From positions 1-64,000 of the forward strand of contig JAFVQJ010000006.1 in NCBI GenBank assembly GCA_017504945.1: a stretch of DNA of 64,000 bases, in the 5' to 3' direction. This stretch comes from Clostridia bacterium (GTDB lineage: Bacteria; Bacillota; Clostridia; Oscillospirales; RGIG5299). The notes below the pieces were generated by a model. It did not search any database. It had not been told where the DNA came from and was given only the letters and a program-made list of their open reading frames with translations. Numbering within the stretch: position 1 is the first letter of the stretch; each line of letters starts with the position of its first letter. Positions 45,739 to 52,370 of the stretch are shown here, in pieces. Both the position numbers and the translations under genes were made by a program.

Positions 45739-46071
45739 TTATTCTTTCTCTCTGAGAACAACGGTAAGATGCGAAGTTCTCTTCAAAATTCTGTTTGCGC
45801 TGCCTTTTGCTCTCGGCATAATTCTCTTAAGAGTGGGGCCGGGGCAAACGAAGCACTCTGCAACGTAAAGCTTGGTTCCGTCCATTTCCTTGACGGAAGC
45901 GTTTGCTGCTGCCGACTTGAGAAGCTTCTCAAGAAGGGGGCTAGCTGCTTTGGGAACGTTTCTTACGATTGCGATTGCTTCAGTGATATCTTTACCTCTG
46001 ATGAGGTCCATGACGATCTTCACCTTGCGGGGAGAGATGCGTGCATATCTGAGTATAGCTGTTGCTTCCAT
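45739..46071 (-). CDS. rplV: Ribosomal protein uL22
   Basis: Protein of 110 residues that lines the peptide exit tunnel. It has [24 protein letters not shown] and the extended loop region [34 protein letters not shown]. It lies 14 nt after rpsS. Confidence 0.97.
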   Translation of the reverse strand: MEATAILRYARISPRKVKIVMDLIRGKDITEAIAIVRNVPKAASPLLEKLLKSAAANASVKEMDGTKLYVAECFVCPGPTLKRIMPRAKGSANRILKRTSHLTVVLREKE

Positions 46072-46085
46072 TTCGCTTCTCCTCC

Positions 46086-46370
46086 TTATTTCTTACCGGT
46101 GTTGGTGGTCTTGTTTCCCGCGTGACCCTTGAAGGTGCGAGTGGGAGCGAACTCACCGAGCTTATGTCCGACCATGTCCTCGGTAACGTATACCGGAACG
46201 TGCTTTCTTCCGTCATGTACGGCAAAGGTGTGGCCGACAAACTCGGGGAATATTGTAGATGCTCTGGACCAGGTCTTTACAACTCTTTTTTCGCCGTTCT
46301 TGTTCATCTCTTCTACTTTCTTGTAAAGTGAAGCTGCAACAAAGGGGCCTTTTTTGATGCTTCTGCTCAT
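46086..46370 (-). CDS. rpsS: Ribosomal protein uS19
   Basis: 30S head protein, 94 residues: [66 protein letters not shown] in family order, split here only by its natural motifs. It follows rplB by 20 nt. Confidence 0.98.
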   Translation of the reverse strand: MSRSIKKGPFVAASLYKKVEEMNKNGEKRVVKTWSRASTIFPEFVGHTFAVHDGRKHVPVYVTEDMVGHKLGEFAPTRTFKGHAGNKTTNTGKK

Positions 46371-46390
46371 GTATATTCCTCCTTCTCGGC

Positions 46391-47224
46391 TTATCTGCCG
46401 TTTCTCCTCTTGACAATGAATTTATTGGATCTTGCCTTCTTGGAGCGGGTCTTGTAACCGAGTGCGGGCTTGCCCCACGGGGTTACAGGTCCGGGACGGC
46501 CAATGGGTGACTTACCTTCACCACCACCGTGCGGGTGGTCGTTCGGGTTCATAACAGAACCTCTGACGGTAGGACGGATACCAAGATGACGGATCTTTCC
46601 GGCTTTGCCGTATGCAACGTTCTCGTGGTCGCCGTTGCCGACGGTTCCGATGGTTGCTTTGCAATCGATTCTAACAAGTCTTACTTCGCCGGAGGGAAGT
46701 CTTACCTGTGCGTATTTGCCTTCTTTAGCCATAAGCTGAGCTGCCATACCTGCCGAACGAACGAGGACTGCTCCTGCGCCGGGGTTGAGCTCTATGTTAT
46801 GGATGACAGTACCAACCGGAATAGCGGAAAGGGGCAAGCAGTTGCCGGGCTTAATGTCAGCCTTTTCGCTGCTGATTACCTTATCGCCTACCGAGAGGCC
46901 TACGGGGCAAAGGATGTATGCTTTCTCTCCGTCCTCATACTGAATGAGGCAGATGTTAGCACTTCTGTTGGGGTCGTACTCGATGGTGAGTACGGTTGCG
47001 AACATATCGAGCTTTCTTCTCTTGAAGTCGATAATTCTGTACTTCTGACGGTTGCCGCCGCCCTTATGACGAACGGTTATTCTTCCGTAGCTGTTTCTTC
47101 CTGCGTGCTTTTTCTTGACGGCAAGAAGGCTTTTTTCGGGCTTATTGGTGGTGATCTCCTCGTAGGTGAGGGTCTGCATTATTCTTCTGCCCGGAGTAGT
47201 GGGTTTATATGCTTTAGTAGGCAT
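46391..47224 (-). CDS. rplB: Ribosomal protein uL2
   Basis: Peptidyl-transferase-centre assembly protein (277 residues). Key marks: [16 protein letters not shown] near the start, [23 protein letters not shown], and the catalytic-site region [33 protein letters not shown] near the C-terminus, with the conserved histidine. It lies 13 nt after rplW. Confidence 0.98.
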   Translation of the reverse strand: MPTKAYKPTTPGRRIMQTLTYEEITTNKPEKSLLAVKKKHAGRNSYGRITVRHKGGGNRQKYRIIDFKRRKLDMFATVLTIEYDPNRSANICLIQYEDGEKAYILCPVGLSVGDKVISSEKADIKPGNCLPLSAIPVGTVIHNIELNPGAGAVLVRSAGMAAQLMAKEGKYAQVRLPSGEVRLVRIDCKATIGTVGNGDHENVAYGKAGKIRHLGIRPTVRGSVMNPNDHPHGGGEGKSPIGRPGPVTPWGKPALGYKTRSKKARSNKFIVKRRNGR

Positions 47225-47237
47225 CTTCTTTACTCCT

Positions 47238-47528
47238 TTACATCAAGCTGTCAAAGAACGCAATGGTCTTTGAATCTGCGGTAAGGGTTACGACGGCTTT
47301 CTTCCAGCTCTTGGTTCTGCCCATCGACATGCCCTGTCTCTTGTTTTTGCCGCGCTTGTTAATGGTGTTGACTTTCTTAACCTTAACTTCGAATATTTCT
47401 TCGACGGCCTTTTTGATCATGGTCTTGTCTGCTGCTTTAGCAACTTCAAAGGTATATTTCTTGTCGGCGATTATTCCCATGCTTTTCTCGGTGATAATCG
47501 GACGGATGATTATATCTCTTGCTTCCAT
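47238..47528 (-). CDS. rplW: Ribosomal protein uL23
   Basis: Exit-site protein and chaperone docking point, 96 residues, with [28 protein letters not shown] and [29 protein letters not shown]. It overlaps rplD by one base (TAATG). Confidence 0.97.
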   Translation of the reverse strand: MEARDIIIRPIITEKSMGIIADKKYTFEVAKAADKTMIKKAVEEIFEVKVKKVNTINKRGKNKRQGMSMGRTKSWKKAVVTLTADSKTIAFFDSLM

Positions 47529-48151
47529 TATGCATATACCTCCTCGAGTTTTGCAACTGCATCCTTGGAGATGACAAGTGCCTCGTGGTTGAGAAGCTCG
47601 TAGGTGTTAAGAGAGGTTGCGGTGCTGGTTACAACGCCTGCAATGTTCTTTGCGCTTCTTACTACCTTCTCGTCGGCTGCTGCGGTTACGATGATAGCCT
47701 TGCCGTTTACGCCGAGAGCCTTGAGCATTTCAACAACAGTCTTGGTCTTGTATTCGGCAACTGCGATGTCGTCGATTACGTAGATGCTGTTTGCGTTAAC
47801 TTTTTCAGTGAGTGCCGACTTGATAGCCGCCAATCTGATCTTCTTGTTTACCTTGAAGCCGTAATCTCTGGGCTTCGGAGCGAATACGATACCGCCGTGA
47901 GTCCACTGAGGAGATCTGATGGATCCCTGTCTTGCACGTCCGGTGCCTTTCTGTCTCCAGGGTTTCTTGCCACCGCCGGAAACCTCGCTTCTGGTGAGAG
48001 CAGACTGAGTGCCCTGACGCTGATTTGCAAGATATGCCGTTACAGTGGTGTGAAGTGCGGATTTGTTAACCTCTGCTGCGAAAAGAGCGTCGGAAAGAGC
48101 AATTTCGCCTACAGCCTCGCCCTTCATGTTGAATAATTTAATATTAGGCAT
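47528..48151 (-). CDS. rplD: Ribosomal protein uL4
   Basis: Exit-tunnel protein (207 residues). It has MPNIKLFNMKGEAVGEIALSD and the tunnel loop GTQSALTRSEVSGGGKKPWRQKGTGRARQGSIRSPQWTHGG, then the globular domain. In E. coli L4 represses the S10 operon; whether it acts on the leader at 49218-49527 here is unknown. It lies 18 nt after rplC. Confidence 0.97.
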   Translation of the reverse strand: MPNIKLFNMKGEAVGEIALSDALFAAEVNKSALHTTVTAYLANQRQGTQSALTRSEVSGGGKKPWRQKGTGRARQGSIRSPQWTHGGIVFAPKPRDYGFKVNKKIRLAAIKSALTEKVNANSIYVIDDIAVAEYKTKTVVEMLKALGVNGKAIIVTAAADEKVVRSAKNIAGVVTSTATSLNTYELLNHEALVISKDAVAKLEEVYA

Positions 48152-48169
48152 GGTGTATCCTCCTTCCCC

Positions 48170-48796
48170 TTACGCTTTGATTTTCTTTACTGATACGATG
48201 CCGTTCCTTGCGCCGGGAACTGCACCCTTAACAGCGATGATGTTTGCTTCGGTATCGATCTTGACGATAACAAGATTCTTTACCGTTACCTGCTCGTTAC
48301 CGAGCTGGCCGGGCATTACCTTGCCCTTGAATACTCTCGAAGGAGAGGAGTTAGCGCCCATGGAGCCCTGACCTCTGTGATAGCCCGAACCGTGTGCGGA
48401 AGGACCTCTGTGAGTGCCCCATCTCTTGATAGTGCCGCTGTATCCCTTACCCTTTGAGGTACCGGTTACGTCGATGACGTCGCCTACTGCGAAGATTCCG
48501 GCTTCAACGGTATCGCCTACGTTCATGTCTGCGCCGTTGTCAAGCTTGAATTCCTTGAGATACTTCTTGTATGCTACCTTCATTTTATCGAAGGCACCCT
48601 TTGCGGGCTTTACGACTTTCTTCTCGCTGATATCCTTGTATCCGAGAACGACGGCGTCGTATCCGTCCTTTTCAGCGGTTTTCTTTCCCGCTACAACGCA
48701 GGGACCGGCTTCGATGAGAGTTACCGGAACTACGTTGCCCTCTTCGGTGAAGATCTGGGTCATACCGATCTTTCTTCCGATGATTGCTTTGACCAT
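48170..48796 (-). CDS. rplC: Ribosomal protein uL3
   Basis: Early-assembly 23S-binding protein, 208 residues: MVKAIIGRKIGMTQIFTEEGNVVPVTLIEAGP, then GTSKGKGYSGTIKRWGTHRGPSAHGSGYHRGQGSMGA (extended loop with the conserved Gln near residue 148). AAGGAGG precedes the ATG. A 109-nt structured gap separates it from rpsJ. Confidence 0.97.
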   Translation of the reverse strand: MVKAIIGRKIGMTQIFTEEGNVVPVTLIEAGPCVVAGKKTAEKDGYDAVVLGYKDISEKKVVKPAKGAFDKMKVAYKKYLKEFKLDNGADMNVGDTVEAGIFAVGDVIDVTGTSKGKGYSGTIKRWGTHRGPSAHGSGYHRGQGSMGANSSPSRVFKGKVMPGQLGNEQVTVKNLVIVKIDTEANIIAVKGAVPGARNGIVSVKKIKA

Positions 48797-48905
48797 TGTT
48801 TTTTCCTCCTTGCAGTTATTGGTTGGCGTTTCGCCAACGTGACCACATTTCTGTGGGATGTTTGCCTCGGTGTATCTTACCTATTATAATGTAAGCGATG
48901 CGTTA
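48797..48905 (-). other. Hairpin-rich gap between rpsJ and rplC
   Basis: Three small stems in a row on the minus strand: CTTAC/GTAAG, CCACA/TGTGG and TTGGCG/CGCCAA, the last 15-20 nt before the rplC ribosome site. Most gaps in this cluster are under 30 nt, so 109 nt of paired sequence is notable. No T-run follows any stem. It may be an mRNA processing or translational control site for rplC. Confidence 0.45.
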
Positions 48906-49217
48906 TCAGAGCTTGAGCTCGATCTCGACACCGGCGGGCAATTCAAGACCTGTGAGTGCCTCTACGGTTTTTGCCGACGGCTTTGCGATGTCGATAAGTC
49001 TCTTATGAGTGCGAAGCTCGAACTGCTCGCGGCTGTCCTTATACTTGTGGACTGCTCTTAAGATTGTAACGACTTCTTTTTTGGTGGGCAACGGAATCGG
49101 ACCCGATACCTTTGCGCCGGTTCTTTTTGCCGTCTCAACGATCTTCTCGGCCGCCTGGTCGATAAGAGTGTGATCGTAGGACTTGAGTCTTATGCGGATT
49201 TTTTCTTTTACTGCCAT
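48906..49217 (-). CDS. rpsJ: Ribosomal protein uS10
   Basis: First protein of the S10 cluster (103 residues) and transcription antitermination partner of NusB (NusE). It reads [48 protein letters not shown] in family segments and ends with [10 protein letters not shown]. The ATG at 49217 follows AGGAGG; an open extension to 49286 lies in the leader and is rejected. Confidence 0.98.
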   Translation of the reverse strand: MAVKEKIRIRLKSYDHTLIDQAAEKIVETAKRTGAKVSGPIPLPTKKEVVTILRAVHKYKDSREQFELRTHKRLIDIAKPSAKTVEALTGLELPAGVEIELKL

Positions 49218-49527
49218 TTTTACGCCTCCTAAATTTCTCTTTTTGAGATATTTCATTGACCTATTCGCAGGCTTTCTTGTGTACACCGTTCCGTGCGTTT
49301 TTTGTCTTTACACAATAAAACCGATTTTTTCCCTATGAAAAAATCGGAGCAACTAACACATCAATTAAAGAACGCGGCTCAAAGATGGCCCGCTTTTAAT
49401 CTGTGTACCGATTGCCTGCCGCCCGACGTCTTGCATCGGACTTACTCCGCGGAAAAACCCGAAAAGGTGCAGTAAATACCTTGTCGGCAACCTCCCGCAT
49501 CAACGCATTATTCAGTCATGCCGAAAC
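49218..49527 (-). promoter_or_regulatory. Long leader of the S10-spc-alpha supercluster
   Basis: About 300 nt of untranslated leader between the promoter at 49528-49556 and rpsJ. On the minus strand it holds a G-rich block (GGGAGGTTGCCGACAAGG, 49476-49493), CCGCGGAGTAAGTCCGATG and ACGTCGGGCGGCAGGC (49420-49455), and then a terminator-like hairpin at 49321-49347. From memory, similar words precede rpsJ in other gut Clostridia, which suggests a conserved ribosomal-protein-responsive leader. The ligand is unknown. No reading frame with a credible ribosome site is seen. Confidence 0.6.
49317..49347 (-). terminator. Terminator-like hairpin in the rpsJ leader
   Basis: CCGATTTTTTC and GAAAAAATCGG form an 11-bp stem (49321-49331, 49337-49347). 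On the minus strand it is followed by TTTTATT, about 100 nt before rpsJ, so it fits an attenuator of the ribosomal supercluster. Confidence 0.75.
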
Positions 49528-49556
49528 ATTATACACTATATTTTCAAAAAAAGCAA
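49528..49556 (-). promoter_or_regulatory. Sigma-A promoter of the S10-spc-alpha supercluster
   Basis: On the minus strand TTGCTT (49551-49556) and consensus TATAAT (49528-49533) are 17 bp apart, within very A/T-rich sequence (49534-49640) that may include UP-element-like tracts. It is the only good promoter seen between here and tRNA-Ala. Confidence 0.72.
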
Positions 49557-49639
49557 TACCTTTTTACAAAAAAATTATATTTTTTTCATTTTTTATTTTT
49601 TTGACGAAAACGGTGTTTTTTATAATGTTTATTATATAT

Positions 49640-49672
49640 AAGAAGGAAAAGGCTCAGCGCCTTTTCCTTCTT
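49640..49672 (-). terminator. Terminator overlapping the end of the XRE gene
   Basis: AAGAAGGAAAAGGC (49640-49653) and GCCTTTTCCTTCTT (49659-49672) form a perfect 14-bp stem whose loop contains the stop codon of the XRE gene. The last five codons (RRKRR) therefore double as one arm of the hairpin. The sequence beyond on the minus strand is ATATATAATAAA, a weak T-run. Confidence 0.75.
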
Positions 49673-50289
49673 ATTGCAACCATTATTGAAATAGCAAGCG
49701 TTAAGGCTATGCCTGCCGCCGAGATGAGAAAAAACATTGTTTCGGAATATGCGATGCCGAGAATTACAAGAGTAAGAAGGGCAAGGCGCACGGCGGTGAG
49801 CGTTATCAGCGGTTTTCGGAGAAACAAGCCGAGAAGTCCGAAAAACGCCGTTCCGAATATCAAAGCAAAGCCCGTTAAAAGATAGACCGCCGTGAGAGGC
49901 GTTGGAATATCACCGATCTGCCAGATGTTGCTGTCGGCGAAGCACAATAGCCACGCCGCTGCCGAAAGCGGCACTGCTACCGACGCCGACAGAAATATTC
50001 TTTTCCCTCTGTCTGTTTTCTCGTTGCTTTCAAGTAGCAGCATGAGGTTTTCCTCTGCCTTTTTCTCGGCGTTTTCGGTTATTCTCTCTCCCGCAAGCAG
50101 CTCATTTACCGTAACGCCCAAGATCTCGCAAAGCGGCAGCATGAGCGACACCTCGGGAAGTCCCCTTCCCGTCTCCCATTTCGATACCGTTTTATTGCTG
50201 ATAGAGAGCTTTTCCGCAAGCTCGTTTTGAGTGAGACCGAGTCGTTTTCTTTCCGTTGCAATAAAATCTCCGATTTTTACCTGATCCAT
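49654..50289 (-). CDS. XRE-family regulator with membrane domain
   Basis: A DNA-binding regulator of 211 residues tied to the membrane. Residues ~6-62 are a Cro/CI-type helix-turn-helix (IATERKRLGLTQNELAEKLSISNKTVSKWETGRGLPE). After a short linker come four or so membrane helices (~98-118, 128-155, 160-180, 182-205), ending in RRKRR. Membrane XRE proteins of this kind may sense a signal in the membrane, but no ligand or target is known. Own promoter at 50314-50342, GGAGG site. Confidence 0.85.
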   Translation of the reverse strand: MDQVKIGDFIATERKRLGLTQNELAEKLSISNKTVSKWETGRGLPEVSLMLPLCEILGVTVNELLAGERITENAEKKAEENLMLLLESNEKTDRGKRIFLSASVAVPLSAAAWLLCFADSNIWQIGDIPTPLTAVYLLTGFALIFGTAFFGLLGLFLRKPLITLTAVRLALLTLVILGIAYSETMFFLISAAGIALTLAISIMVAIRRKRR

Positions 50290-50313
50290 AAAAATTCCTC
50301 CTTTGGTGCCCTC

Positions 50314-50342
50314 ATTATACTTTTTTGTTTTAAAAAAGTAAA
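50314..50342 (-). promoter_or_regulatory. Sigma-A promoter of the XRE gene
   Basis: TTTACT (50337-50342) and TATAAT (50314-50319) on the minus strand with a 17-bp spacer, 25 nt before the ATG. Confidence 0.8.
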
Positions 50343-50364
50343 CCCACGCTCCGTAGAATCATAT

Positions 50365-50395
50365 AAAAAAGCTTCCGCAAGGGAAGCCTTTTTTT
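50365..50395 (-). terminator. Terminator after the 50394 gene
   Basis: On the minus strand AAGGCTTCC and GGAAGC with TTTTTT form a stem around CTTGC, beginning at the stop codon of the upstream gene. One base bulges. Confidence 0.82.
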
Positions 50396-50912
50396 ACATA
50401 AATTTTCTCGTTACCGTGTAGCCGCAATCTCTTATCGCGCCACGGTATTCGGAATAGCTTATCATCTGATGTCTTATAACGTCGGCGTCGGCCTCTCCCG
50501 GCATATCGACGGTAAGGACGTCGAGGCTGTCAAAGTGAACTGTACGGTCAATTCTCGCGTCGCCGTAAACGCCGCCCTCGATAACGATGTGGCGGTATCC
50601 GGCAGGGATAGTTACCTCTATCGGTGCCTCGCTGTAAGGTAGGGCGAACAGCTTGCCGTCGACATAGAGTCTGCCCATCATTGCCCCTGCAGGACGTCCG
50701 CCGTTTATAAATATCTTCGCGGTAGGTGCCGAAGCCGTAGGACGCGAAAACGCCGCAGGAGAAGGTGTGGGCGGAGCGGAAGGAGTCTCAGGTTCGCTTT
50801 CGGAGTTCGAAGCGGGTTTCCCCTTTATCTTTTTAACGATCAACACGATCACTGCAATTATCGCTCCGATAACTGCCGCAATAAACAGGTATCTCCAAAT
50901 AGGGTTTGGCAT
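50394..50912 (-). CDS. Single-span membrane protein with Pro-rich linker, function unknown
   Basis: I do not recognise this 172-residue protein. Residues ~7-28 are one membrane helix (YLFIAAVIGAIIAVIVLIV) followed by KKIKGK, so the N-terminus is probably outside only if the topology rule is broken; the positive charges point to the rest being cytoplasmic. Residues ~34-62 are Ser/Pro/Thr-rich (PETPSAPPTPSP). The remaining ~110 residues look like beta-structure (AKIFINGGRPAGAMMGRLYVDGKLFALPYSEAPIEVTIPAG), reminiscent of a PEGA-like fold that presents a small extension. It starts 32 nt after RidA and may share its promoter. Confidence 0.7.
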   Translation of the reverse strand: MPNPIWRYLFIAAVIGAIIAVIVLIVKKIKGKPASNSESEPETPSAPPTPSPAAFSRPTASAPTAKIFINGGRPAGAMMGRLYVDGKLFALPYSEAPIEVTIPAGYRHIVIEGGVYGDARIDRTVHFDSLDVLTVDMPGEADADVIRHQMISYSEYRGAIRDCGYTVTRKFM

Positions 50913-50944
50913 AGTTTAAAACCTCCGTATTTTATTTTTTGCGG

Positions 50945-51316
50945 TTATTTTTCCGCAATTACCTCGATCTCAACGAGAACGCCCTTAGGAAGCGCCTTTA
51001 CCGCAACGCAGGAGCGTGCGGGCTTGGAAACGAAATATTCCGAATAGACCTCGTTGAATGCGGCAAAGTCTGCCATATCGCTTAAAAAGCAGGTCGTTTT
51101 TACTACCTTTTCAAACGAGCTGCCCGCCGCCGAAAGCACTGCCTCGAGGTTTTTGCAAACGCGGTGAGTCTGCTCCTTTATTTCGTTGCCGACCGTTTCG
51201 CCGCTTACGGGATCAAGCGGGATCTGTCCCGACGTGAATATGAGATCTCCCACCTGCTTTGCCTGCGAATAGGGGCCTATTGCCTTGGGTGCATTTTCGG
51301 TTGTAACAGTTATCAT
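50945..51316 (-). CDS. RidA-family imine deaminase
   Basis: Small trimeric enzyme (123 residues) that hydrolyses reactive enamines and imines such as 2-aminoacrylate from PLP enzymes. It has [28 protein letters not shown] at the N-terminus, [21 protein letters not shown] in the middle and the substrate-binding Arg in [23 protein letters not shown]. Own promoter at 51350-51378. Confidence 0.95.
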   Translation of the reverse strand: MITVTTENAPKAIGPYSQAKQVGDLIFTSGQIPLDPVSGETVGNEIKEQTHRVCKNLEAVLSAAGSSFEKVVKTTCFLSDMADFAAFNEVYSEYFVSKPARSCVAVKALPKGVLVEIEVIAEK

Positions 51317-51349
51317 TTAAACCATCTCCGTTTCGGTTTGATTGATTTT

Positions 51350-51378
51350 ATTATAGCATAGACGTGAAATGATTGCAA
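51350..51378 (-). promoter_or_regulatory. Sigma-A promoter of the RidA gene
   Basis: TTGCAA (51373-51378) and TATAAT (51350-51355) on the minus strand, 17-bp spacer, about 33 nt before the ATG. Confidence 0.8.
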
Positions 51379-51390
51379 GAACGAAAAGCA

Positions 51391-51424
51391 AAAAGGGCAC
51401 CGTAAGCTTTCGGTGCCCTTTGCA
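51391..51424 (-). terminator. Terminator of the EamA-GH36-surface protein operon
   Basis: AAAGGGCACCG (51392-51402) and CGGTGCCCTTT (51411-51421) form an 11-bp stem. On the minus strand it lies just after the 51437 gene and is followed by TTTTGCTTTTCG. Confidence 0.88.
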
Positions 51425-51436
51425 TTTTTTTTGGCT

Positions 51437-52339
51437 TTACGCCTTTTTCTTTTTGATGAATATAAATGCTGCTGCCATAAGAGCAACGATCATTGCGCCT
51501 GCGATAGCAACTACTTCGATGTCTGCGGGACCTGCGGGTGCGCCAGCTGATGCAGTGAAGCTGTTGGCGGCAGAACCGTTGATGGTTTTTATCGTAAGAT
51601 TGGTGTTTGCTCCGCCGAAACCGGAAGCGAGGAATGAAAGGTATGCCTTGCCGTCGGAGTCAAGAACTGCCGATTTTGCAAAGGAAACGCCAGTGTCTTC
51701 GCCGTTAATGAGGATCTTAACGGTGTCGCCGCTTACGACGAACTTAAGAGTCATATCGGTGTTGTCATCCCAATTTCCCGTGCAGTTTGCGAAGGGAACG
51801 TTTATTGCGGAAATCCATCCGCCGAAGAGAGTCCAGCTCCAGTTGTCAACGCCGCCGTCAAGCGCAAAGGTCGCAGCCGCGCCTGTTGCATTTGTGTAAT
51901 TGAGACCGTTTGCCGCGCCTGCCATCGGGTTTTTTGAGGTGTCAGCTGCATTGAAAGGAACGAAATCGGTGGGCTTGTCTGCCGAAAGATTAACAGAGAA
52001 ATAAGAGGTGAGGTATCCGTCGGTCTTTCCGGGGAGACCGGGAGCGTTGAAAAGATTTTCGGGCTTTAATACTATTTCAAGACCGTCAACGGCTATCTTT
52101 GAGTTATAAACAACGGAAGCCTTAGAATAGTTGGAATGGGGAGTGGGTGCGGAATTATCAAGAAAGATGTAGCCATTGGCATCGACAGTTGCTTCGCCGG
52201 CGCCTTCCTGAATTCCGCCGCCGTCAACACAACTATTGACGATCTCGGTCCAGCTTGAAGCAAGCGATGCCGCAGAGCCTGAAACCGCAAGTGCGAGAAT
52301 AAGGGTAAGGGTAAGTGCAATGGAGATGATCTTTTTCAT
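51437..52339 (-). CDS. Exported jelly-roll-like protein with C-terminal membrane anchor
   Basis: Secreted protein of 300 residues: signal peptide (1-24), a single beta-rich domain (~30-255), a short SAGAPAGPAD linker, a membrane helix (~275-294) and a KKKKA tail. The domain matches the C-terminal domain of the two 1203-residue lipoproteins (IAVDGLEIVLKPE, FSVNLSADKPT, KFVVSGDTVKILINGEDTGV, AYLSFLASGFGG), so it is probably a stand-alone carbohydrate-binding or lectin-like module. The anchor is nearly identical to that of the GH36 enzyme upstream, and the two genes share a ~38-bp identical 3' end. It starts 31 nt after the GH36 gene in one operon. Confidence 0.72.
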   Translation of the reverse strand: MKKIISIALTLTLILALAVSGSAASLASSWTEIVNSCVDGGGIQEGAGEATVDANGYIFLDNSAPTPHSNYSKASVVYNSKIAVDGLEIVLKPENLFNAPGLPGKTDGYLTSYFSVNLSADKPTDFVPFNAADTSKNPMAGAANGLNYTNATGAAATFALDGGVDNWSWTLFGGWISAINVPFANCTGNWDDNTDMTLKFVVSGDTVKILINGEDTGVSFAKSAVLDSDGKAYLSFLASGFGGANTNLTIKTINGSAANSFTASAGAPAGPADIEVVAIAGAMIVALMAAAFIFIKKKKA

Positions 52340-52370
52340 TTTTGGGTAATCCTTTCTTTATTTTTTGGCT

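Noticed and set aside
49601-49626. Plus-strand promoter TTGACG...TATAAT
   Set aside because: The spacer is only 14 bp and there is no plus-strand gene downstream.
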